From: Gymnodinialimonas sp. 202GB13-11
GTDB lineage: Bacteria > Pseudomonadota > Alphaproteobacteria > Rhodobacterales > Rhodobacteraceae
DNA length: 64,000 bases
Direction of reading: 5' to 3'
NCBI RefSeq assembly: GCF_040932485.1
Contig: NZ_JBFRBH010000001.1
Span: forward strand, 2,046,001-2,110,000
The notes below the pieces were generated by a model. It did no database searches. It saw only the letters and a program-made list of their open reading frames with translations, and was not told the origin of the DNA. The translations under genes were made by a program, and so were the position numbers. How positions within the stretch are numbered: position 1 is the first letter of the stretch; every line of letters starts with the position of its first letter. Positions 56,446 through 64,000 of this stretch are shown here, one piece after another.

Positions 56446-57060
56446 TCAAAAGATGTTAGGGACAGTGGCAAACTTCTGCAAACTTCGCATTTTTCGGAGC
56501 CGAAGCACTGCGCGCTCTCTTCGTCTGAACGGAAGATGCGAGTGCACTGCCCGATTGTTGACCCAACGACCGGTCATTTGGCGTTCAGTGCCATCAATCT
56601 TCAAGAGTGCCGCGCCATAGGAACAAAGCACGTCGGTCACCAACTCTTCCAGCCGCCCATGCTTTCGCATTGCTTTTCTTAAAAATCTCGGCGCTGCCTT
56701 CTTGACGCGGAGCTTGGCGACATAGCTCACCAACACCTCGCCCTCGTGATCCACGGCTCGCCAGAGATCGTGAGTCCTGCCGGCGATCCTCAAAAAAGCC
56801 TCGCCCAAGTGCTAGCGCCACTTGCTTGTTTTCAAACCCTCGATCCGCCGCATCTTGATCTCGCACGCAAACATCAAGCCGAACCTCTGTCACCAGTATC
56901 GGATGGACTCTTGGCTCACTTCCACACCACGTTCATGCAGCAGATCTTCGACGCGCCAGAGCGAAGGTGAAATTGAATATAGAAAATAACGTGAGACGGA
57001 CGATCTCCGGGCTCGTCTTAAAGTATTTGAACGGGGATCGTTTAGTCGCGACACAAGTCC
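56446..57060 (-). mobile_element. IS6-family relic, copy 2
   Basis: Recognisable transposase pieces on the minus strand: PFKYFKTSPEIVRLT near 57030, RYW-stop-QRFGLMFACEI (stop TGA at 56890-56892), KWR-stop-HLGEAFLRIAGRTHDLWRAVD, and LPFRRRERAVLRLRKM. There is at least one further TAG at a Trp position, the N-terminal region is out of frame, and the C-terminus is truncated. It is clearly diverged from copy 1, hence not a recent duplicate. Confidence 0.8.
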
Positions 57061-57148
57061 ATAAAGGCAGCCTGTCTATCTCAATAAAGCTTCGTCTGAA
57101 AGCACTACAGGTTTTGTCAGGTTGACACCAGATGTAAGGACTTCGCCG

Positions 57149-58453
57149 TCAGCTCTCCCGCAGCGCCCGTCCAAAATACGCCGTGAAGGGCTCAATCAAA
57201 TACGTCATTGGCGTACGCTCCTCAGTCCTGATAAAGGCATCTACAGGCATACCAGGCACAAGTGCTCGTTCCCCTAGCAATGCCGCTTGATCCTCTGGGA
57301 GAGTAATCTCCACGCGGTAGAAGCTGCTGCCGCTGACGTCGTCTACAAACGCATCCGCTGAGACCTGGCTGACCAGACCCCTGATCTCAGGCAGCTCATT
57401 TTGGTTGAAAGCCGGAAACACCACTATGACTTCTTGGCCTGCGAAGACCTGGTCAACGTCGATGGCTGGCACGCGCGCTGAGATCACGAGCGGGCGCCCT
57501 TCGGGCACCAGATAGGCAAACGGATCAGCTGGACGCAGAACCGACCCTTCGCCAAAGATCGTCAGACCATGAATGCGTCCAGCAACCGGGGCGCGAAGTT
57601 CCATACGCGAGATGCGTGTGGCCAGGTTATTGGCCCGCTCCGTCAGCTCCTGTTCGGTGACACGGATTTCCCGGAGCTCAGTGATCGCTTGTTCCCGTCG
57701 CTCGGTTTGCAGCTGCAAGATGGCCAGTTCGTTTTCAATTATCCGTTCCGCAGCCTCTGCCTGACCAGCCGCCACTTCTCCCGCCGACCCCTGGAGTTGA
57801 ACAAGTTCCTGCTGCAAGTGGACCACTGGTTCACGCGTGCCGCCCCCGCTGTCCAGCAGCGCTTGCCGCCGCTCTAGCTCTTCCTCTACGAGCGCGACTT
57901 GGCCTGCCAACGCATCTTGCTGTGCTTCAAGTGCACGGACTTGCGCATTGATTTGCGTGACACGCCCACGCAGTTGTTCCATCTCTCGTGCAGTCGTTTC
58001 TGCACGCGCAGCAAAGAGGTTTTGTTGACCAGTCAAGAGATCCGCCATCTCCGGATCGACATCGGCGAATGCAATGAGGTCTTGCGCAAAGATGACCGTT
58101 TCACTGCCATCTCGCTCGGCCTCTAGCCGCGCCCTACGGGCCTGCACTTCGGCAAGATTGGCTAGGACAATTGTGAGTTCAGTCTGCAATTCTGAGGGGT
58201 CGAGACGGACCAAGACTTGCCTTGCGGCTACACGTTCCCCTTCATCGACGAGAAGCTCTGCCACCAATCCGCCATCAGGGTGCTGGATTGCCTGTCGATT
58301 AAGATCGACTTCAATTTGCCCAGAGGCCAGAACGGCTCCTGACAGAGTTGTTGTAACAGCCCAAGTTCCAAAGCCGCCAACAAGTACGAAGAGCGATAGA
58401 ATGCCAAGCCGCATTGGACCGGCGACCGACCAGCTGTGGTCACTCTCGCTCAT
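57149..58453 (-). CDS. Type I secretion membrane fusion protein (HlyD family)
   Basis: 434 residues. One N-terminal membrane helix (LGILSLFVLVGGFGTWAVTTTL), a lipoyl-like half (SGQIEVDLNRQAIQHPDGGLVAELLVDEG), a long coiled-coil hairpin (~100-290), the second half-lipoyl and a beta-barrel C-terminus (APVAGRIHGLTIFGEGSVL, PVDAFIRTEERT). It bridges the ABC exporter to an outer-membrane TolC-like channel, not encoded here. ATGA overlap with the ABC gene. Confidence 0.92.
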   Translation of the reverse strand: MSESDHSWSVAGPMRLGILSLFVLVGGFGTWAVTTTLSGAVLASGQIEVDLNRQAIQHPDGGLVAELLVDEGERVAARQVLVRLDPSELQTELTIVLANLAEVQARRARLEAERDGSETVIFAQDLIAFADVDPEMADLLTGQQNLFAARAETTAREMEQLRGRVTQINAQVRALEAQQDALAGQVALVEEELERRQALLDSGGGTREPVVHLQQELVQLQGSAGEVAAGQAEAAERIIENELAILQLQTERREQAITELREIRVTEQELTERANNLATRISRMELRAPVAGRIHGLTIFGEGSVLRPADPFAYLVPEGRPLVISARVPAIDVDQVFAGQEVIVVFPAFNQNELPEIRGLVSQVSADAFVDDVSGSSFYRVEITLPEDQAALLGERALVPGMPVDAFIRTEERTPMTYLIEPFTAYFGRALRES

Positions 58454-60210
58454 GTTAGGCCTCCTTTGCCGGGATTGTCTGAAACCAACCGTACATCCGC
58501 CGTATTTTTCAAGACGCGCGCCAGCACTTCATCCCGTGGCCCAAAGGCCTGGGCCACGCCATCCCGTAGAACAAGGAGCTTGTCACATTGCTGAATGGCA
58601 TTGGGTCTGTGCGCCATGATGATCACTCCTAGGCCTCGTTCCTTCATGCCCTGTACTGCTTTGTTGAGGGCGTCCGAGCCTGCGCTGTCCAATGCGGAGT
58701 TCGGCTCATCCAAAACTAGGAGGACCGGATCGCCATAGAGTGCACGGGCGAGGCCGACGCGTTGGACCTGTCCGCCCGACAGCATGGGCCCGATCCCAGA
58801 GACCTGCGTCTGATACCCATCCGGAAGGGCGCGGATCATGGTATCGGCATCCGCCGCCACGGCTGCCATCGAAATGGCATCGGCATTAGGAGAGGCCTCA
58901 AGCCTAGCAATGTTCTGCGCAATCGTCCCGTCAAAAAGCGAGACGCTTTGTGGGAGATATCCGATCAGCTTTCCAAGCCGATCTGGCTCGTATTGGTCGA
59001 GGGTCGCCCGGTCGAGGCGGATAGACCCGCCTGAAGGTTGCCAAAGACCCGTGATCGCACGAGCTAAGCTGGACTTGCCGGAGCCGGACGGACCAATCAC
59101 GCCAACCGCTTCTCCAGGCTCTACCCGAAACGAAATACCCCGCAGCGTCGGCGCGCTCGCCCCGGGCGGTACGACCGATAGGCTTGCCACTTCGAGCGCT
59201 GCTTTCGGTCGCGGCAGGTCCAGCTTTGGGGACGGCACAGGCTCGTCCGCCAGTAGTCCGTTCAATCGCCCCCATCCACGTGCGGCCTCTGAGATCATCG
59301 ACCATTGGCCGATGGCGAGATCAATCGGCGCCAAAGCGCGGCCCATCAGAATGGATCCTGCAATCATCGCTCCAGCCCGAAGCTCTCCACGCAAGACCAG
59401 CAATGCTGCCAGACCAAGGATCGCGGATTGCAGGAACAGCCGAAGCGTTTTGGACAAGGTGGAGAAGCCGCCGACCTTGTCCGCTGCTCGCATAGAGACA
59501 CTCAGTGCACGCTTTCGCTGACTATGCCATCGCGAGAAGGCCGCATCCTGCATGCCGAGGGATCGTATGACCTCCGCCTGCGACTGCATCTCACCTGCCA
59601 TGCGGTCGGCAAGACGCACAGTCTCAGCCGCTTCACTTAGCGGCTTTGCCGTTGTCTGACGGTTGAGGATTGTGACGACAACCAACAACACCGCGCCGCC
59701 GAGCGCGAGCCAGCCAAGCCATGGGTGAAAGATAAAGATGACAGCGATTAAAAGCGGCGTGAAAGGAAGGTCGAACACAGCCATGAAAATGGGCGATGAG
59801 GTAAGACGCTGGACAGAAGCCAAATCAGACAAAGCTGTTTGCGCCTGACCCGTGCGTTGCGCCCGCGAGAGCGCCGCGCGGAATACCCGTGCATCGAATG
59901 ACTGTTGCAACTTCGCCCCATAACGCGCAGCCACGCGAACGCGTGCGAAATCTAAAAGGCCCATCATGATGAACAAGAAACCGACGAGGACAGTGAGAGC
60001 CAGAAGCGTTTCTTCACTGCCAGATCCCAATACACGTTCGTATACCTGTAGCATGTACAGCGGACCGGTGAGGATCAGCACGTTTACGAACAGGCTGAAA
60101 AGAAGCACGGACCACAAAAGCCACGCATTGCGGCGCCGAAAAGTATCGAGTTCGTCTGTGTGGTTCGACTTTCCTATAGGCAATATCTGAACCCATTCAC
60201 TCCAAGACAT
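58450..60210 (-). CDS. Type I secretion ABC transporter (PrtD/HlyB class)
   Basis: 586 residues from the ATG at 60210; an ATG at 60279 adds 23. Six membrane helices (~30-300), then the ATPase domain: Walker A GPSGSGKS, signature LSGGQVQRVGLARAL, Walker B VLLVLDEP, H-loop IIMAHR. No peptidase C39-like domain at the N-terminus, so PrtD rather than HlyB. Exports RTX-type proteins with a C-terminal signal. A candidate substrate is encoded at 63088. Confidence 0.93.
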   Translation of the reverse strand: MSWSEWVQILPIGKSNHTDELDTFRRRNAWLLWSVLLFSLFVNVLILTGPLYMLQVYERVLGSGSEETLLALTVLVGFLFIMMGLLDFARVRVAARYGAKLQQSFDARVFRAALSRAQRTGQAQTALSDLASVQRLTSSPIFMAVFDLPFTPLLIAVIFIFHPWLGWLALGGAVLLVVVTILNRQTTAKPLSEAAETVRLADRMAGEMQSQAEVIRSLGMQDAAFSRWHSQRKRALSVSMRAADKVGGFSTLSKTLRLFLQSAILGLAALLVLRGELRAGAMIAGSILMGRALAPIDLAIGQWSMISEAARGWGRLNGLLADEPVPSPKLDLPRPKAALEVASLSVVPPGASAPTLRGISFRVEPGEAVGVIGPSGSGKSSLARAITGLWQPSGGSIRLDRATLDQYEPDRLGKLIGYLPQSVSLFDGTIAQNIARLEASPNADAISMAAVAADADTMIRALPDGYQTQVSGIGPMLSGGQVQRVGLARALYGDPVLLVLDEPNSALDSAGSDALNKAVQGMKERGLGVIIMAHRPNAIQQCDKLLVLRDGVAQAFGPRDEVLARVLKNTADVRLVSDNPGKGGLT

Positions 60211-61452
60211 ATGTAGCAACAGGCATCCATCAGCTCCGGGACTGTGCTTGAAAGAACTAACTAGCCTAACATCACTCAAACTCGTTTAGAGAAGGTGAAA
60301 TCATCATAATCGAGTCTGCTTTGGCAGTTTTTAGACTGTGAACATGCGTGCGCAACCGATAGATTTCGTTGCCTTCGCGTAGCGCCATCCCCGTGAAAAC
60401 CGCCATGAAATCGGCTTGTTTTGTCCACGGAGAGCAGTTTTTTCTTTCACATCGATGGCGCAGATGTCCGTGAGCGCGAAACTCATTAGGCTAACTTGTT
60501 TGATCGCGTGGGCCTCTAAACTAGTTTCTTCGAGCAGTTTTCGAAGCAAAACGGCGGAATGGCGTTTCGCCTCAGTCGTAAGAGACATTGACTGTGCATC
60601 TCAAGCGAGAGACACATGCTACGGAGGCGAAGACGACCCTTGCGTCACATTGTTTTCGGCCATGAGCTCGTAAGCTCCCGCTACGCTGGACCCTCACAGG
60701 GGTCAGGGCATAAGAGTCCCCAAAACGAGGCGCGCCAGAGAGCAAACACCCCCTTCAACCACTTACACTAGAGCATTCAAGACTGGCCGGGGACGTTCGA
60801 AAAGCCCCAAAAGCTGGAACGGCTTGATTGATCCACCCCCACGCTCCCTCATTCACAACGAGAGCTTAGTAGATAGTTAATTCCGTTTAGGTACCATTCT
60901 CATCCTGCACTTTGGAGTTCAGTATGCAAGGTAAACAAGAAGACGTAGCAGAGAAGAGGCTAAAACTTATGGCGCTTTGGAGGATGGAGCCCCCTGCACG
61001 CGACAACCGATTGGACATATGTTTTTCGAATAGCCAAGAAACCAGCATGGATGCAAGAAAAGGCTATGACCTTTCCCCTTCGCTCCCAACGCTCAGGCGG
61101 TCATCCACCGCTCGTTCGTTTGACCAACGTTTTGACGCTTCTGATGAGTTTAGGTTTGCTTGGTTGTAGTCACAACTATGCTGTAGACCTCTCCCCTTCT
61201 CCGCGGCGCGCGCGCCGTTAATGATCCTGTATTTGGATTCCAATACATGGTGATACAAGGACCTCAAAAAGTCCGTAGAGAGATTTTCAAAGTAGACCTA
61301 GAACAACTTCAAATTGCGAGCCTCTGCGCTCAGCATTGATCTACGATGCACGCACTAGGGGCAGCGTTCCATTGCTGGCTGTTTTCTCATTGCTGCTTCT
61401 AAGCTTTGCTGTTTCGCTTGTTTTTGTCGGAGACGACAATGATGAAACTGAG
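60211..61452. other. 1.2-kb gene-poor stretch before the IS3 element
   Basis: No convincing gene. Two short open frames (60331-60588 minus, 60912-61169 plus) lack clear starts and similarity. Small hairpins occur near 60664-60677 (GAGCT-CGTA-AGCTC) and at 60689-60704 (GACCC ... GGGTC). The AT content is higher than in the core genes. Confidence 0.4.
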
Positions 61453-62658
61453 TTGACCTGCTCCACTGAAAAGTCCTCGGTTTGAGGTTGGTCTGTTCTT
61501 CAACTGAGGAGACAGACGAAGAAGAGAAGCCGTTTCAGCAAAGCGCAAATCATTGGCTTTTTTAAAGAACACGAGGCTGGCGTGTCGGCGCAGGATCTGT
61601 GCCGCAGGCACGGGATCAGCGACGCGTCGTTCTACAACTGGCGACGCAAATTCGGCGGCATGGAGGTCGCCGATGCCAAAAGGCTGAAGGCGTTGGAAGC
61701 TAAGAACGCAAAACTGAAGAAGATGCTGGCCGAACAGATGCTGGTTGTGTCCACGCTGAAAGAGATGCTCGGAAAAAAAGCTTTTAAGGCCCGGTTCGAG
61801 GAGGAAGGCTGTGGACTAGGCCATGAAAGAGAAGAGCTTCTCCCAGCAGTGGGCCTGTGCGCTAGCCGGGATCGATCCGCGTGTCTATCGGCGCAAGTCG
61901 AGACGTCCCGCTGACACGGAACTGCCGGTTAGGATGAAAGAGTTGGCCTCAGAGCGACGGCGGTTCGGCTACCGGCGGCGGCATATCCTACGGACGCGGG
62001 AGGGCTGGGCCGTGAACTGGAAAAAGCTCTACCGGCTCTACCGCGAAGAAGGGTTAACCGTCCGTAAACGGGGCGGACGTAAGCGCGGGATCAGGACCAG
62101 GGCGCCGATGACGATCCCGCGGGGACCAAACCAGAGATAGTCGCTCGACTTCGTGTCGGATGCGCTGGCCGATGGTCGCCGGTTCCGCATCTTTTGCGTC
62201 ATCGAAGACTTCGGCAGGGAGTGCCTGACCTCTATGGTCGATACATCGCTGTCCGGACATCGCGTTGCCCGTGAACTGGACTGGATCGCCGAGATGCGTG
62301 GCTTTCCCTGCCTTGTGGTCAGCGACAACGGCAGCGAGCTGTCCAGCAACGCCATGCTCAAATGGCACAAGGATCGCCAAGTGGAATGGCACTACATCGC
62401 GCCGTGCAAGCCAATGCAGAACGGCTTCATGGAACGCTTCAATGGCCGCCTGCGGGACGAATGCCTGAACGAGCACCTGTTTCCGACCCTGCACCATGCC
62501 CGCCATTTAATCCACGCATGGCGCGACGACTACAATCACCACCGCCAGCATTCGAGCCTCGACAAGCGCACCCCGTGGCAGTATCACCAACGGTCAAAAA
62601 AGGACCAAACCCTAAACAGGGTTAGCCCATAAACGCCGACTCTAAGGGGAGCAGGTCA
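61453..62658 (+). mobile_element. IS3-family element (decayed)
   Basis: 1206 bp bounded by TGACCTGCTCC (61453) and GGAGCAGGTCA (ending 62658). orfA (about 61504-61914) begins with a CTG or GTG codon and holds the IS3 helix-turn-helix (QIIGFFKEHEAGVSAQDLCRRHGISDASFYNWRRKFGG) and leucine zipper. orfB (61823-62632) holds ERRRFGYRRRH, then a TAG where SLDFVSD is normally preceded by Trp, then the DDE segments VSDNGSE and [18 protein letters not shown]. An A7G run at 61773-61780 is the usual frameshift signal, but orfB here is in the +1 frame. Confidence 0.87.
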
Positions 62659-63087
62659 GCGTGAAAAAAAGAGACCTTTTTCAGAGACCGTCAGAGCAGC
62701 TTCACGAAATCGTTGTCCAAGCGGCGCTACCTGCCATCCAATGAGATCCTCAAGGTGGGTGTCTGCAATCGATCTGTCGAGGCAAAAGACGTCACTGGCT
62801 GTCCTGAACGGTATACATGATCGCGCGATGGGGCGCTGGCCACAATCACCAACGCCCATAATCAAGCCTCGAAAGGCTAAACACGTGGGAGTATTTTTGA
62901 CGGTCAAAAAAATGGATCAAACCGCGAATTGCGCTCACAAAAAAACGTCTACTAGAAGTGGGGCCGGTCAGTCGAAGTGTTCAAACGCCGCCACTTTTTC
63001 AAACCGGAGGTGGGTTTCTGGAGCTAGATGGCGCCCACAAACAGGAGAAACTTGAAGCAGCTTGGCCATTCAAGAAAAAGCTGTGTG
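62659..63087. other. Non-coding stretch between IS3 and the RTX gene
   Basis: Contains the IS3 relic at 62825-62925; otherwise no supported gene. Confidence 0.4.
62825..62925 (+). mobile_element. Relic of a second IS3 copy (3' end)
   Basis: The stretch repeats the orfB end at 62536-62620 with many changes: AATCACC, CAAGCCTCGA, ACGGTCAAAAAA and GATCAAACC occur in the same order and spacing. No reading frame remains. It directly follows the IS3 element and predates it. Confidence 0.65.
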
Positions 63088-63963
63088 TTAAGCTACGCTT
63101 GCCACTCTAATGTCCAACTCAGCAGTCTGAGAAACGCCCTCCAAAAGGACAACTGGCACTCCGTTCACGACCACTTCGACGCCGTGCTCTACTGGCCGAA
63201 CATCGAGATGAAGCTCGCCTCCAGTTTGGTCATCCCTCATTTCTATCAGCAGAGACTCAGCTGAAGCGTCAAAATCAGAAACTCTTGCAGTCTTGGGAGT
63301 GGCTCCATCGTCAGAAAAAATATAGAAAAAATCGGTTCCATTCCCCCCGACTAAGAGGTCGTCGTTCTCGCCAATGAGCGTGTCATCTCCATCGCCTCCG
63401 TATAACTCAGAGGCAGGGGCTTCGTCTTCAAGATATGGGTTTGAGACCGCCACAATAAGATCGTTACCGTCTCCTCCAAGAATAGTATCGGACCCTTCCC
63501 CACCGTATAGGTAGTCATCACCAGAACAGCCAACGACTGTATCAGAAACACCCCCTCCTACGAGCAGGTCGCTTCCACTTGTACCAATGATCTCATTGTC
63601 GGTGTCTTGAGCGAACTCGACAGACTCAAAGGCGTCAAGATCGAAGTCATTTTCGTAGGGAGCATTCGATGCGCCGGTTCGGTTGTTATCTGCTTCGCTC
63701 TCGTCAGCAACAACAACTTCCGCCGCCTCTGGCCCCGAGATGAAATCAACGCATGTATCGTCAATCGCCACATCACGAGAACCTGACGGCAAAAGATCAA
63801 GTAACTCAGTCTGATCAGGCGACACTGCGCTTGCATCTGTTTCTACAGAAGGCTCATCCGAGGCGACATCGCCTCCGAAATCTGAACTGCCGTCCTCAGA
63901 GCCGTCCGGCAACATCAGAGAAATTCCCACACCCAGCAGCAACAATCCAAGAATGCCAATCAT
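63088..63963 (-). CDS. Membrane-anchored RTX (calcium-binding repeat) protein
   Basis: 291 residues. An N-terminal hydrophobic helix (GILGLLLLGVGISLML) suggests an uncleaved anchor or signal; an acidic Ser/Asp/Glu-rich spacer follows to ~120. RTX nonapeptides then lie at 127-135, 136-144, 145-153, 154-162 (GGEGSDTIL), 163-171 (GGDGNDLIV), 189-197 (GGDGDDTLI) and 206-214 (GGNGTDFFY). The C-terminal ~75 residues are a beta-rich domain that could be the type I secretion signal. It is co-oriented with the ABC/HlyD pair but separated by ~2.9 kb including an IS3 insertion. Confidence 0.85.
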   Translation of the reverse strand: MIGILGLLLLGVGISLMLPDGSEDGSSDFGGDVASDEPSVETDASAVSPDQTELLDLLPSGSRDVAIDDTCVDFISGPEAAEVVVADESEADNNRTGASNAPYENDFDLDAFESVEFAQDTDNEIIGTSGSDLLVGGGVSDTVVGCSGDDYLYGGEGSDTILGGDGNDLIVAVSNPYLEDEAPASELYGGDGDDTLIGENDDLLVGGNGTDFFYIFSDDGATPKTARVSDFDASAESLLIEMRDDQTGGELHLDVRPVEHGVEVVVNGVPVVLLEGVSQTAELDIRVASVA

Positions 63964-64000
63964 GATAAGGGTCTCGCAAGTTGAACCTCATAAGACACTT

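Noticed and set aside
60331-60588. 85-codon minus-strand frame before the secretion operon
   Set aside because: No recognisable domain, weak start and no neighbours to support it.
60912-61169. 85-codon plus-strand frame left of IS3
   Set aside because: Low-complexity product, no family, no operon context.
61773-61780. A7G run in IS3 as a working -1 frameshift site
   Set aside because: The orfB frame is +1, not -1, relative to orfA, and orfB contains a stop, so the signal is no longer useful here.

Overview
The window looks like a chromosome segment from an anoxygenic phototroph of the Rhodobacteraceae (Roseobacter group). The evidence is a pucBAC light-harvesting-2 operon with TGT-N12-ACA (PpsR/CrtJ-type) operators, a glycine-betaine-type BCCT transporter, a GcvT/dimethylglycine-dehydrogenase-like FAD protein, high GC, and family-typical G-rich intergenic hairpin repeats. 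No rRNA gene, complete tRNA gene or CRISPR array was seen.

Positions 1-29,760 read as dense core genome. They hold a partial FAD oxidoreductase, a LysR regulator, a CIA30 protein, a dehydrogenase/methyltransferase group, a BCCT transporter, an FAD oxidase with two membrane or exported companions, katG/oxyR back to back, the puc operon, and then an eight-gene, mostly overlapping operon at 17,335-25,354. That operon encodes a Ser/Thr kinase, an FHA protein, a PP2C phosphatase, a pseudo-GTPase, a dynamin-like GTPase, a small GTPase, a roadblock-like protein and an unknown protein. It diverges from pucBAC across one intergenic region with three TGT-N12-ACA palindromes, two next to pucB and one on the kinase side. 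This suggests that a phospho-regulated membrane-remodelling GTPase module may be co-regulated with LH2. It is the best candidate here for an undescribed system. LacI, DUF1045, amidohydrolase and COG0523 GTPase genes follow.

Positions 29,760-34,600 are a small integrative element: tyrosine integrase, AlpA-type excisionase, HTH protein, P4-like primase and a zinc-ribbon protein, with a possible tRNA 3'-end fragment at the left edge.

Positions 34,600-64,000 are accessory. They include a five-PAS GGDEF-EAL protein; two near-identical core-only tyrosine recombinases flanking a CPBP protease; an ECF42-type sigma factor with two DGPF proteins; a TetR/flavin-monooxygenase pair and a MarR/SRPBCC pair, both with palindromic operator candidates; two paralogous orphan membrane histidine kinases; an EAL protein and a LysR regulator; and a type I secretion pair with a membrane-anchored RTX protein. 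Insertion sequences are scattered through this part: an intact-looking IS110 transposase, two decayed IS6 copies, a decayed IS3 element and an IS3 relic. Several genes are broken, including a phytanoyl-CoA dioxygenase.
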